A stretch of DNA of 34,977 nucleotides from Methylocystis sp. Lineage in GTDB: Bacteria; Pseudomonadota; Alphaproteobacteria; Rhizobiales; Beijerinckiaceae. The position numbers and the translations under genes were made by a program. Numbering within the stretch: position 1 is the first letter of the stretch; each line of letters begins with the position of its first letter. The notes beneath the pieces were generated by a model, which was given only the letters and a program-made list of their open reading frames with translations, had not been told where the DNA came from and made no database searches. The stretch covers positions 1 through 34,977 of the forward strand of contig NZ_JAKFWS010000067.1 of the NCBI RefSeq assembly GCF_021731785.1, read 5' to 3'. This document shows positions 7,994 through 16,437 of the stretch, piece after piece.

Positions 7994-9160
7994 GTGAGCG
8001 CTGCAACCGACGCAACGCCGCTTCTCGCGCCGCCGATTCATCGCGAAGGCTGGCTGCGGCTTACGCCGCTTGATCGGCGCCGCCTTGATAATTTCAAGGC
8101 GAACAGACGCGGCTATTGGTCCTTCTGGATTTTCATGACGCTCTTCGTGATGTCGCTTGGCTCGAATTTTTTGGCGAACGACCGGCCGGTTCTGACGTGG
8201 TACAAGGGCGAATTGCTGTTTCCGGCCTTTGTCTCTTACCCTGAAGAGAAATTCGGCGGCTTTCTCGCCCGCACCGATTACCGCGATCCCGTCATCGCCG
8301 ACGAGATCAAGGCGCATGGCTGGATGCTCTGGCCGCCGATCCGCTTCTCCTATGACACGCATAATCTCGAGCTGCCGACGCCGGCGCCCTCGCCGCCGAC
8401 CTGGATGCTGACGCACAAGCAATGCGAAATCGCCGCGGCCAAGGGCCTGCGGCCGGGCCAGCCCAATCGCGGCTGCGCCGCGTTGGAATATAACTGGCTT
8501 GGCACCGATGATCAGGGCCGCGACGTCGTCGCGCGCCTTCTTTACGGATTTCGAATCTCGGTGCTGTTCGGCCTGATCCTGGCGACGATTTCCTCGATCG
8601 TCGGCGTCGCCGCCGGCGCGATTCAGGGCTATTTCGGGGGACGCGTCGATCTTGTGTTCCAGCGCTTTATCGAAGTCTGGTCGTCGCTGCCGCAACTCTA
8701 TCTGCTCATCATCATTTCATCATTCCTGACGCCCGGCTTTTTCGTGTTGCTCGGCATTTTGCTGCTGTTCTCCTGGGTGTCGCTGGTGCATGTCGTTCGC
8801 GCCGAATTCCTGCGCGCCCGCAATTTCGAATATGTCAACGCCGCGCGGGCGCTTGGGCTCGGCAATTTTCGGATCATCGTCAGGCATCTCTTGCCCAACG
8901 CCACCGTGGCGACGCTGACCTTTCTCCCCTTCATCCTCAATTCGTCGATCACGACGCTGACGGCGCTGGATTTTCTCGGATTTGGTCTGCCGCCAGGCTC
9001 GCCTTCGCTCGGCGAGCTGCTGCTGCAGGGAAAATCCAACCTTCAGGCGCCCTGGCTGGGACTGACCGGCTTCGCCATCATCGCGCTGATGCTGTCGCTC
9101 CTGGTCTTTATCGGCGAAGCGGTCCGCGACGCCTTCGACCCAAGGAAGAATTTCCGGTGA
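7994..9160 (+). CDS. yejE: Peptide ABC transporter permease YejE
   Basis: Second permease of the Yej importer (DppC/OppC-type), 388 residues. The GTG at 7994 lies two bases after the yejB stop and gives an N-terminus MSAATDATPLLAPPI. LTPLDRRRLDNFKANRRGYWSF then leads into the first membrane segment, the subfamily pattern. A long periplasmic region with WYKGELLFPAF and HNLELPTPAPSPPTWMLT precedes the core permease domain, which opens at YNWLGTDDQGRDVVARLLYG. The EAA loop is ARALGLGNFRIIVRHLLPNA. Its stop overlaps the yejF start by four bases (GTGA), indicating translational coupling. Confidence 0.92.
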   Translation: MSAATDATPLLAPPIHREGWLRLTPLDRRRLDNFKANRRGYWSFWIFMTLFVMSLGSNFLANDRPVLTWYKGELLFPAFVSYPEEKFGGFLARTDYRDPVIADEIKAHGWMLWPPIRFSYDTHNLELPTPAPSPPTWMLTHKQCEIAAAKGLRPGQPNRGCAALEYNWLGTDDQGRDVVARLLYGFRISVLFGLILATISSIVGVAAGAIQGYFGGRVDLVFQRFIEVWSSLPQLYLLIIISSFLTPGFFVLLGILLLFSWVSLVHVVRAEFLRARNFEYVNAARALGLGNFRIIVRHLLPNATVATLTFLPFILNSSITTLTALDFLGFGLPPGSPSLGELLLQGKSNLQAPWLGLTGFAIIALMLSLLVFIGEAVRDAFDPRKNFR

Positions 9161-10806
9161 TACGTCACGGCGCCGAAGCGCCTCCCCTCCTCGAGGTTCG
9201 CGATCTCTCGGTCTCCTTTCGGCATGGCGGGCGCGAGACCAAGGCGGTGGATCGCGTCTCCTTCTCGCTCGAGCGCGGCAAGACGCTGGCGATTGTCGGC
9301 GAATCGGGCTCTGGCAAATCGATCAGCGCGCTGTCGATTGTGCGCCTCCTTCCGCCCGGCGCGGTCGCTTCAGGCGAAGCGCTGTTCGACAGCGAGAACA
9401 TGCTTGTCATCGACGACAACCGTCTGCGCGCGATCCGCGGCGCGCGCATCACGATGGTGTTCCAGGAGCCGATGACCTCGCTCAATCCGCTACAAACGAT
9501 CGAGCGGCAAATCGCGGAGATTCTCGAGCTGCACGGCATGCGCGGCGAAGCCGCCGTTCGTGGGCGGGTCGTCGAGCTTCTCGGCGAAGTCGGCATTCCC
9601 GACCCTCAGGCGCGGCTTGGCGCCTATCCGCATCAGCTTTCGGGCGGCCAGCGTCAGCGCGTGATGATCGCCATGGCGCTCGCCAACAAGCCCGATCTGC
9701 TCATCGCCGACGAGCCGACGACGGCGCTCGACGTCACCGTGCAGGCGCAGATTCTCGCGCTGCTGGAGCGGCTGCAGCAAACCTATGGCATGGCGATGCT
9801 GTTCATCACCCATGACCTGGGGCTCGTGCGCCGTTTCGCCGACACGGTTTGCGTCATGCAAAAGGGGCGTATCGTCGAACAGGGCGACGTGGGAACGGTC
9901 TTTTCCTCGCCTCATCATCCATACACCAAGGCGCTGCTCACGGCGGAGCCCAAGGGCGCGCCGATAATTGAGAACAGTGAAGCGCCCGTCGTCGCCTCGG
10001 CCGACCAACTGCGCGTCTGGTTTCCCATCAAGCGCGGGTTCATGCGAAAGACGGTGGGATATATAAAAGCCGTAGACGGCGTCACCGTTGCGGTGCGCGA
10101 AGGCGCCACCGTCGGCGTCGTCGGCGAGTCAGGCTCCGGCAAGACGACGCTGGCGCTCGCCATGCTGCGGCTCATCCGCTCGGAAGGACCGGTCGTTTTC
10201 CTGGGCCAGCGCATCGACGGCAAGAGCGTCGACGCCATGCGTCCGCTGCGCCGCGACATGCAGATCGTCTTTCAGGACCCCTATGGCTCGCTCTCGCCGC
10301 GCATGTCGGTGGCGGAGATCGTCGCCGAGGGGCTCACCGTTCAACGGCCAGAACTCACCCTTGACCAGCGTCGCGAAATCGTCGCGCGCGCCCTGCAGGA
10401 AACCGGCCTCGATCCATCGACCATGGATCGCTATCCGCATGAATTTTCCGGCGGCCAGCGGCAGCGGATCGCGATCGCCCGCGCCATGGTGCTCGAGCCT
10501 AAATTCGTCGTGCTCGACGAGCCGACGTCGGCGCTCGACATGTCAGTGCAGGCGCAGATCATCGATCTGTTGCGCGACCTCCAGCGTCGCCGCTCGCTCG
10601 CCTATCTCTTCATCAGCCATGATCTACGCGTCGTGAAGGCGCTCGCCGCTCATCTCATCGTCATGCGCTACGGCAAGGTGGTCGAGGAAGGACCGGCGAC
10701 GCGGGTCTTCGCCGAACCCAAGAGCGACTATACGCGCGCGCTCTTCGCAGCGGCTTTCCGCAATGAGGCTGAGCCGATTTCGAACGATTCAGTCGACGGG
10801 AAGTGA
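9157..10806 (+). CDS. yejF: Peptide ABC transporter ATP-binding protein YejF (tandem ATPase)
   Basis: Cytoplasmic ATPase of the Yej importer with two nucleotide-binding domains in one chain, 549 residues. Domain 1 has Walker A GESGSGKS (48-55), signature LSGGQRQR (161-168) and Walker B LLIADEP (181-187). Domain 2 has Walker A GESGSGKT (323-330), signature FSGGQRQR (430-437) and [11 protein letters not shown]. Both sites look catalytically complete. The linker with HHPYTKALL is the oligopeptide/dipeptide transporter C-terminal motif. The GTG start overlaps the yejE stop. The last 18 bases overlap the convergent maoC-like gene, so transcripts from the two operons meet tail to tail with no terminator between them. 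Confidence 0.93.
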   Translation: MIRHGAEAPPLLEVRDLSVSFRHGGRETKAVDRVSFSLERGKTLAIVGESGSGKSISALSIVRLLPPGAVASGEALFDSENMLVIDDNRLRAIRGARITMVFQEPMTSLNPLQTIERQIAEILELHGMRGEAAVRGRVVELLGEVGIPDPQARLGAYPHQLSGGQRQRVMIAMALANKPDLLIADEPTTALDVTVQAQILALLERLQQTYGMAMLFITHDLGLVRRFADTVCVMQKGRIVEQGDVGTVFSSPHHPYTKALLTAEPKGAPIIENSEAPVVASADQLRVWFPIKRGFMRKTVGYIKAVDGVTVAVREGATVGVVGESGSGKTTLALAMLRLIRSEGPVVFLGQRIDGKSVDAMRPLRRDMQIVFQDPYGSLSPRMSVAEIVAEGLTVQRPELTLDQRREIVARALQETGLDPSTMDRYPHEFSGGQRQRIAIARAMVLEPKFVVLDEPTSALDMSVQAQIIDLLRDLQRRRSLAYLFISHDLRVVKALAAHLIVMRYGKVVEEGPATRVFAEPKSDYTRALFAAAFRNEAEPISNDSVDGK

Positions 10807-11298
10807 TCCTGGTATTGGCGTCTCCCGGTTTGAACCTGCGGCGACGCGGCCCGGATCACGGAAAGCCAGGATTTTGACGCTTTGCGTCAGAACGACTTCG
10901 TCACGCTGATTGTAGGTCGCTACGTTCATCGAAACAAAGCCGCGATCGGAATAGCGACGTGGACAGACGATTCGCGTAACCTCGGCCTCCACGCGCAAAG
11001 AATCGCCAGGCCGGACCGGAAGTTTCCACGCGATCTCGGCCTCGATGCCGATGACCGGGCCGGCCAAGGGTGGATCGGCCGAGTCGGTCAGGAGCTTTAT
11101 GCTCAGCGCGCCCGTCTGCCAGCCGCTCGCGACAAGACCGCCGAACATGCTGTCCTTGGCGGCCTCTTCGTCGATATGGAAATACTGAGGATCGCTGTCA
11201 CGCGCGAAGCGGATGATGTCCTCGGCGCTGACCGTGACGCTCTTTGAATGCAGCCGCAGCCCGACGCGAAGATCGTCCAGATAGAGCTTCTTCGTCAT
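10789..11298 (-). CDS. MaoC-like hotdog-fold dehydratase
   Basis: A 169-residue single-hotdog protein resembling MaoC/(R)-specific enoyl-CoA hydratases, which add water to trans-2-enoyl-CoA or related thioesters. The hydratase motif is visible as FARDSDPQYFHIDEEAAKDS, with the catalytic pair Asp36 and His41. LVASGWQTGALSIKLL follows, as in the family. It is the last gene of a minus-strand operon: its ATG overlaps the stop of the NlpC/P60 gene (ATGA at 11295-11298), and its 3' end overlaps yejF by 18 bases. An AAGGAGGG lies about 13 bases upstream of the ATG. Why an acyl-CoA hydratase follows two peptidases is unclear; the substrate cannot be predicted. Confidence 0.85.
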   Translation of the reverse strand: MTKKLYLDDLRVGLRLHSKSVTVSAEDIIRFARDSDPQYFHIDEEAAKDSMFGGLVASGWQTGALSIKLLTDSADPPLAGPVIGIEAEIAWKLPVRPGDSLRVEAEVTRIVCPRRYSDRGFVSMNVATYNQRDEVVLTQSVKILAFRDPGRVAAGSNRETPIPGSLPVD

Positions 11299-12164
11299 GT
11301 TGCCTGCGCGCCCTCCTTCGCCAAGCGCTTCACGCTCGTCACCGGCCCTGCTCCCGCCGCCTCGTTGCGCACGCGCACAATGTCGAGCGGCTCGCTGGTG
11401 ACCTGCATATGGGTGGCGTTGGCGTGAAGCAGGGTCGCGGTGTCGCGCATGACGCCCACATGGCCCTTCCAGAAGACAATGTCGCCGCGCATGAGCGGCG
11501 CGCCGGGATCAAGCCGAACGCCGAGCGCGGCCTCCTGCATATCGGTGTCGCGCGGCGCCTTGACGCCTGCCATCAGCAAGGAGACCTGCACCAGTCCCGA
11601 GCAGTCGACGCCGAGCCATGACTTGCCGCCCCAGAGATAGGGCGCGCCTTGAAGCGTCTCGGCCACCGCGACGTAGTCGGGCGCTTTCGCCTCGCGCGCG
11701 ACGAGATGTTTGCGGTAGATGAATCCGAGTTCCGGCGTTACGCAAAAGCCGTCGCGCTCTTCAGCGATCGCGACTTCGGCGCCAAGCGGCAGGGCGTTGA
11801 ACGGCGGCAATTTGATGTTTGGCCCCGGATAAATGAACGTCCGCGGCACGCAGACGCGATGCGTCGGCGCGCTCAATTCGCGCCACAAGGTATTGGCGGC
11901 GATCCAGCCGACATAATTGTCGCGCGCCAGCTGCGCCCAGGCCCAGCCCTCCTCCTCATCGTACACAGTGATGCGCTCGCCATAGAGCGCCTGAGTATCG
12001 ACAGCGGCGTCGGGGCGTGGTTCGCGCCGAAGGTCGACGACGCAGTCCCTGACCTCCATCACGACCCCTTCGACATAGCGCTCCGCGGTCACGCGGCCCT
12101 TGAGATAGGCTGCGGCGATTTCGGGGCGCGCGGGCGTCAGCCGCCGGTCGAAACTCTCGCTCAC
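11295..12164 (-). CDS. NlpC/P60 family cysteine endopeptidase with SH3b region
   Basis: Predicted cell-wall-peptide hydrolase of peptidase family C40, 289 residues. The GTG at 12162-12164 overlaps the stop of the upstream aminopeptidase gene by four bases and has AAGGGA upstream; the longer in-frame start at 12275 lies inside that gene. Residues about 33-95 look like a bacterial SH3 domain (REPRPDAAV...NYVGWIAANTLW). The catalytic domain is C-terminal: Cys188 in GVDCSGLVQ, His235 in WKGHVGVM and His247 in LLHANATH. No signal peptide is seen, so it probably acts in the cytoplasm, like gamma-D-glutamyl-diamino acid endopeptidases that trim imported murein peptides. The facing yejABEF importer supports that idea. 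Exact cleavage specificity is inference. Confidence 0.88.
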   Translation of the reverse strand: MSESFDRRLTPARPEIAAAYLKGRVTAERYVEGVVMEVRDCVVDLRREPRPDAAVDTQALYGERITVYDEEEGWAWAQLARDNYVGWIAANTLWRELSAPTHRVCVPRTFIYPGPNIKLPPFNALPLGAEVAIAEERDGFCVTPELGFIYRKHLVAREAKAPDYVAVAETLQGAPYLWGGKSWLGVDCSGLVQVSLLMAGVKAPRDTDMQEAALGVRLDPGAPLMRGDIVFWKGHVGVMRDTATLLHANATHMQVTSEPLDIVRVRNEAAGAGPVTSVKRLAKEGAQAT

Positions 12165-13549
12165 GAATGCGCTTTCCCTTGTTCGACGCGCGCCTCGATC
12201 AAATCGTAAAGGAGGCGCGCCGCCTGCACGTCGCCGCCTTCCGGACGGCCGGGCTTCGTCGACGGGTTCCAGCAATAGACGTCGAAATGCGCCCAGCGCC
12301 TGGGGTCGGCGACAAAGCGCCTCAGGAACAGCGCGGCGATGATCGATCCGGCGAAGGGACCGCTCGTCACATTGACGAGATCGGAGATTTTGCCATCGAG
12401 GCCGCTGTCGTAACTATCCCACAAAGGCATTCGCCACGCCGAATCGTTTGCGGCTGCGGCCTTTGCGGCAATGTCGGCGGCGAGCCCGTCGTCGCCGGTA
12501 TAGAACGGCGGAATTTCCGGACCGAGCGCGACACGCGCGGCGCCGGTCAGAGTGGCGAAATCGAAGAGCAGATCCGGCGGGGTTTCGCTGGCATAGGCGA
12601 GCGCGTCGGCGAGAATGAGTCTCCCCTCCGCGTCGGTGTTGCCGATTTCGACGCTTAGCCCTTTGCGGCTGCGGTAAACGTCGCTCGTTCGAAACGCGGA
12701 AGCCGAAATCGAATTTTCAACGATCGGCAGCAGGACGCGCAAACGGATCGGCGCTTTCGAGTCAAGCAGCATCGCTGCAAGCGACAACGCCGTCGCCGCG
12801 CCCCCCATGTCCTTCTTCATCAGCGCCATCGCGCTCGAGGGCTTGATGTCGAGCCCGCCAGTGTCAAAACAGACGCCTTTGCCGACCAGCGTGACGCGCA
12901 GACCCTCCTCCGGGCCATGCTCGAATTCGACCAGCCTCGGCGCCTGAGCGGCGGCGCGCCCAACGGCGTGGATCAAAGGAAAGTTTTCCGCAAGCAGCGC
13001 GTCCCCGACAATGACGCGGCTCTTGGCGCCGTGCTTCGCGCCAAGAGCGAGCGCAGCTTCGGCGAGCGCCTCCGGACCCATGTCGTTGGTCGGCGTGTTG
13101 ATGAGATCCCTTCCCAGCGCGACGGCGGCTACGACACGCTCGATGCGTGCGCGGTCAGCTTCTTTGGGCGCGCAAAGTCGCGGCGCTTCGCTCTTTCGCG
13201 CCTTGTAGCGCGAGAAGGAATAGGTCGACAGAAGAAACGCCAGCGCCGCCTCTCCCGGCGCCTCGACGCCATCGCCAAGACGATAAAGGCCCATAGGCAA
13301 CGCAGTCGCGAGCTTTCCGGCAAAAAACGGATCGCGCGCCTTCGGCTGCTTTCCCTCGGCGCCGAAGAAAACGCGCGGCCCGCCGCCGCCGTCCGGCGCA
13401 AAGAATGTGGAGCCGGCTTTCGCCTCAAATCCCACGAGCTCGGCAAGGCGGACTGTCGATTCGGGAAGCTTTGCGCGACGCTCGGGCCAGTCTTCCTTAG
13501 TGACGAAATCGATGGCGATCGCCTGAGGCGACCAGTCTTCAAGCTTCAT
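12161..13549 (-). CDS. Leucyl aminopeptidase family protein (M17)
   Basis: Cytoplasmic two-metal aminopeptidase that removes N-terminal residues from short peptides; 462 residues from the ATG at 13547-13549, with AAGGAAG about 12 bases upstream. A longer frame to 13630 has no support. The M17 active site is complete: Lys224 and Asp229 in GKGVCFDTGG, catalytic Lys236, Asp247 in KKDMGG, and Asp306, Glu308 and Arg310 in NTDAEGRLILADAL. Spacing matches E. coli PepA closely. It is the first gene of a three-gene operon with the NlpC/P60 endopeptidase and the MaoC-like protein, all overlapping by four bases. It probably finishes the breakdown of peptides brought in by Yej. Confidence 0.92.
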   Translation of the reverse strand: MKLEDWSPQAIAIDFVTKEDWPERRAKLPESTVRLAELVGFEAKAGSTFFAPDGGGGPRVFFGAEGKQPKARDPFFAGKLATALPMGLYRLGDGVEAPGEAALAFLLSTYSFSRYKARKSEAPRLCAPKEADRARIERVVAAVALGRDLINTPTNDMGPEALAEAALALGAKHGAKSRVIVGDALLAENFPLIHAVGRAAAQAPRLVEFEHGPEEGLRVTLVGKGVCFDTGGLDIKPSSAMALMKKDMGGAATALSLAAMLLDSKAPIRLRVLLPIVENSISASAFRTSDVYRSRKGLSVEIGNTDAEGRLILADALAYASETPPDLLFDFATLTGAARVALGPEIPPFYTGDDGLAADIAAKAAAANDSAWRMPLWDSYDSGLDGKISDLVNVTSGPFAGSIIAALFLRRFVADPRRWAHFDVYCWNPSTKPGRPEGGDVQAARLLYDLIEARVEQGKAHS

Positions 13550-13711
13550 CCGCGTCCGCCGCTTCCTTTGCGTCAGGTCGAGCCGCGCCGCGTTGATCGA
13601 CCTCTCCTGTTTTGCCGGCGCGATCCACAAAACCCGTAAACAGGGCCGCTATCAAGCGCCCTGGGTCGAGCGCGGCGACGGAGAGACTCCTGAACGATCA
13701 AGATTTACGCA

Positions 13712-13723
13712 TTTTGTACAAAA
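13712..13723. promoter_or_regulatory. 12-base palindrome upstream of the glnK promoter
   Basis: TTTTGTACAAAA is a perfect palindrome centred about 110 bases before the expected glnK transcription start, a distance at which enhancer sites for sigma-54 activators such as NtrC often lie. It does not match the textbook NtrC consensus well, so its role is a guess. Confidence 0.3.
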
Positions 13724-13801
13724 ATTAGACGCTGATCGCCTCAGCGCTGGTCAAGGTCGCGCCCGCTAACCGGAAGCAAAACGATTATTTTATGCGCAGA
13801 A

Positions 13802-13817
13802 TGGCACGCCACTTGCT
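13802..13817 (+). promoter_or_regulatory. Sigma-54 promoter of glnK-amtB2
   Basis: TGGCACGCCACTTGCT fits the sigma-54 (RpoN) consensus TGGCAC-N5-TTGCW exactly, with GG at 13803-13804 and GC at 13815-13816. Transcription should begin near 13827-13828, leaving a leader of about 35 bases before the glnK ATG at 13862. This points to NtrC-type nitrogen control of the second glnK-amtB pair. The promoter of the first pair lies outside the window. Confidence 0.88.
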
Positions 13818-13861
13818 GAGTAGGCGGTCACTTCGCCACAGTTGAGGGCATGTCTGCGCAA

Positions 13862-14200
13862 ATGAAGATCATCACGGCCATCATCAAACCTTTCAAGCTC
13901 GACGAGGTGCGCGAGGCGCTGACGGCAATCGGCGTGCACGGAATGACCGCGACCGAGGTGAAGGGGTATGGCCGGCAGAAGGGCCACGCCGAAATTTACC
14001 GCGGCGCGGAATATATCGTCGCCTTCCTGCCTAAGGTTAAGATCGACGTCGCGCTTTCCGACGCCCTCGTCGATCGCGCGATCGAGGCGATCAGGCTCGC
14101 CGCCTACACCAGCCATATCGGCGACGGCAAAATCTTCGTCTTGCCGCTGGAGCGCGCGATGCGCATCCGCACCGGCGAGACCGATTCCGACGCGCTCTGA
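13862..14200 (+). CDS. glnK: P-II nitrogen regulatory protein GlnK
   Basis: Trimeric signal protein that binds ATP/ADP and 2-oxoglutarate and controls AmtB; 112 residues, the standard PII length. The ATG at 13862 gives the canonical N-terminus MKIITAIIKPFKLDEV and puts the uridylylated tyrosine of the T-loop (GAEY) at position 51, as in other PII proteins. An upstream in-frame ATG at 13850 would add four residues, and GAGGG at 13844-13848 sits only one base before it. Both PII signatures are visible: YGRQKGHAEIYRG, and TSHIGDGKIFVLPLE with the basic nucleotide-binding tail MRIRTGE. A sigma-54 promoter lies directly upstream and amtB begins 30 bases downstream. GlnK rather than GlnB is called from the amtB linkage. 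Confidence 0.95.
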   Translation: MKIITAIIKPFKLDEVREALTAIGVHGMTATEVKGYGRQKGHAEIYRGAEYIVAFLPKVKIDVALSDALVDRAIEAIRLAAYTSHIGDGKIFVLPLERAMRIRTGETDSDAL

Positions 14201-14230
14201 GCGCTTTCCCATCATCAATCAGGATTCACG

Positions 14231-15610
14231 ATGAAGAGCTCGTTTGCGCGCAGCCCGAGTAAGGATTTCCTCATCCAGCATGGGAGCGACGGATTGCGCC
14301 GCAGAGTGTCAGGAGCGGCGGCCGCGCTGGCGGCGCTCATTGTCTCGCAGCCCGCTATCGCGCAAGACGGCGAACCCAAAATCGACGCGGCTGACACCGC
14401 CTTCATGATCTTCGCCACCGCGCTCGTCCTGATGATGACGCTGCCGGGGCTTGCGCTCTTTTACAGCGGCATGGTGCGTAAGAAGAACGTGCTCGCGACC
14501 ATGGCGCAGAGCCTCATCGCCACCGCACTTGTGTCGTTGCTGTGGATCGGCGTGGCCTACAGCCTCGCCTTCAGCGGCGACGGCGCCTATATCGGCGACG
14601 CGTCGCGCGCGCTCCTTACCGGGATCGGGCTCGATACGGTGAGCCCCTTCGCCAAGACCATCCCCGAAATCCTGTTCATGATCTATCAGATGACCTTCGC
14701 GGTGATCACCTGCGCGTTGGTCGCCGGCTCCGTCGCCGAACGCATGAGGTTTTCGGCGTTCATGCTGTTTTGCGCGCTGTGGCTCTTTATCGTCTATGTC
14801 CCTTCCGCGCACTGGGTCTGGGGCGGCGGATTTCTGCAGAAGATGGGCCTCCTCGATTTTGCCGGCGGCACGGTCGTGCATATCAACGCCGGCGTCGCCG
14901 GCCTCGTCTGCGCGCTCGTGCTCGGCAACCGCGTTGGTTTTGGGCGCGAAAACCTTTCGCCCTTCGATCTCTCGCTTGCCGTGATCGGCACGGGGCTGCT
15001 GTGGGTCGGCTGGTTCGGCTTCAACGGCGGCTCGGCGCTCGCCGCCAATTCACGCGCGGTCTTCGCCATCGTCGCGACGCATCTTGCCGCCTGCGCCGGC
15101 GCGTTGATGTGGAGCGGACTGGAGTGGGTCCAGCGCGGCAAGCCTTCGGTGCTCGGCGTCGTCTCAGGCGCCGTCGCCGGGCTTGGCACGATCACGCCGG
15201 CCTCGGGCTATATCCTGCCCTGGCAAGGCGTCGTCATCGGGCTGATCGCCGGCGCCGTGTGCTACTGGTTCTGCACCGTGGTGAAATACAGGCTGCGTTA
15301 TGACGACACGCTCGACGTGTTCGGCGTGCATGGCGTCGGCGGCGTCATGGGCACGCTGCTCGCCGGAGTTTTCGCCACGCGCGCGATCACCGCTTCAGAA
15401 AGCGATCCTGGAGTCGCCGGACTCCTGGAGGGCGACCCGCATCAGCTTTACGTGCAGGCGATCGGCGTCCTGGTCACCGTCGTCTGGTGCGTGGTCGGCA
15501 CCTGGACGGCGCTCAAAATCGTCTCGCTCTTCACATCGCTGCGCGTGAACTCCGACGACGAGCGCGAAGGCCTCGACATCGCGCTGCATGGCGAAGCGCT
15601 GCATCAGTAG
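14231..15610 (+). CDS. amtB: Ammonium channel AmtB (second copy)
   Basis: Ammonium channel of the inner membrane, 459 residues, starting at an ATG with AGGA at 14221-14224. The N-terminal 45 residues contain a hydrophobic signal-like segment (AAAALAALIVSQPAIAQ). Core motifs are present: DTAFMIFATALVLMM, PGLALFYSGMVRKKN, SVAERMRFSA, the pore histidines in GGTVVHINAG and DVFGVHGVGG, and GWFGFNGG. The loop after WVWG is of normal length, unlike the first copy. The C-terminal tail DEREGLDIALHGEALHQ keeps the GlnK-responsive start but lacks the usual HGERAYN ending, so coupling to GlnK may differ. Co-transcribed with glnK from the sigma-54 promoter at 13802. Confidence 0.95.
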   Translation: MKSSFARSPSKDFLIQHGSDGLRRRVSGAAAALAALIVSQPAIAQDGEPKIDAADTAFMIFATALVLMMTLPGLALFYSGMVRKKNVLATMAQSLIATALVSLLWIGVAYSLAFSGDGAYIGDASRALLTGIGLDTVSPFAKTIPEILFMIYQMTFAVITCALVAGSVAERMRFSAFMLFCALWLFIVYVPSAHWVWGGGFLQKMGLLDFAGGTVVHINAGVAGLVCALVLGNRVGFGRENLSPFDLSLAVIGTGLLWVGWFGFNGGSALAANSRAVFAIVATHLAACAGALMWSGLEWVQRGKPSVLGVVSGAVAGLGTITPASGYILPWQGVVIGLIAGAVCYWFCTVVKYRLRYDDTLDVFGVHGVGGVMGTLLAGVFATRAITASESDPGVAGLLEGDPHQLYVQAIGVLVTVVWCVVGTWTALKIVSLFTSLRVNSDDEREGLDIALHGEALHQ

Positions 15611-15647
15611 CGAGATGGCTTCAAGAAAGGCGTTGCCTTGAAACCGC

Positions 15648-15679
15648 GTCATGGCCGGGCTTATCCCGGCCATCCACGC
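15648..15679. repeat. Palindromic interspersed-type repeat
   Basis: A perfect inverted repeat, TGGCCGGG / CCCGGCCA with loop CTTAT (15652-15672), is flanked by CGTCA and TCCACG. From general knowledge, very similar short palindromes recur between genes in many Hyphomicrobiales genomes. It lies 41 bases after the amtB stop and could shield or end the transcript, but no T-run follows. The rest of 15611-15964 holds only the rplM promoter. Confidence 0.6.
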
Positions 15680-15894
15680 CGAGCCGCTACGCCAAATCCT
15701 CGTCCAAATCCCGCCGTTCGGGATTCATATCGTGGAGGAGCCGAACCCCCACGCCCCCACCTAAAGGCCGCACACTCTCGCGTCATTGATTACGCTCCAA
15801 ATTGCATACGGGCATACTAAAGGTATTATTTTACCACCTCACGCTATATCCGAGTTTTTATAGCTTCCCGGAAACTCGTCGGCCTAAAAACTGC

Positions 15895-15923
15895 TTGACC
15901 TGCCCCGCGCCATCCCCTATCCC
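15895..15923 (+). promoter_or_regulatory. Likely housekeeping promoter of rplM-rpsI
   Basis: TTGACC at 15895-15900 and TATCCC at 15918-15923 are separated by 17 bases, a good fit to alphaproteobacterial sigma-70 promoters with a weak -10. The rplM ATG follows about 40 bases later. Confidence 0.5.
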
Positions 15924-15964
15924 CTCGCCATCCGAACGCACCGTTCAAACGGAACTCCCATCCC

Positions 15965-16435
15965 ATGTTTGGCAAAACTTTTTCGGCGAAGCCCGCCGAC
16001 ATCGAAAAGAAATGGGTGCTGATCGACGCCTCCGGGCTCGTCGTCGGCCGTCTCGCGAGCATCATCGCGCTGCGCCTGCGCGGCAAGCACAAGGCGACCT
16101 TCACGCCCCATATGGACGACGGCGACAACATCATCGTCGTCAACGCCGACAAGGTGGTTCTCACCGGCCGCAAGCGCGACCAGAAGGTCTATCACCACCA
16201 CACCGGCTTCCCTGGCGGCATCAAGGAGCGCTCGGCGAAGTTCATTCTCGAGGGGCGCTTCCCGGAGCGCATCCTGGAGAAGGCCGTGCAGCGCATGCTG
16301 CCGCGCGGTCCCCTGGGCCGCAAGCAGCTCGGCAATCTGCGCGTCTATAAGGGCGCCGAACATCCGCATGAGGCGCAGAGCCCACAGACGCTCGACGTCG
16401 CCGCCCTGAACGTCAAGAATAGCCGGAGCGCCTGA
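15965..16435 (+). CDS. rplM: 50S ribosomal protein L13
   Basis: Large-subunit ribosomal protein, 156 residues. The start [22 protein letters not shown], then [40 protein letters not shown] and [15 protein letters not shown] are all diagnostic of L13. A GGAAC lies about 10 bases upstream of the ATG. It is followed two bases later by rpsI, the widely conserved L13-S9 operon. Confidence 0.98.
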   Translation: MFGKTFSAKPADIEKKWVLIDASGLVVGRLASIIALRLRGKHKATFTPHMDDGDNIIVVNADKVVLTGRKRDQKVYHHHTGFPGGIKERSAKFILEGRFPERILEKAVQRMLPRGPLGRKQLGNLRVYKGAEHPHEAQSPQTLDVAALNVKNSRSA

Positions 16436-16437
16436 CC

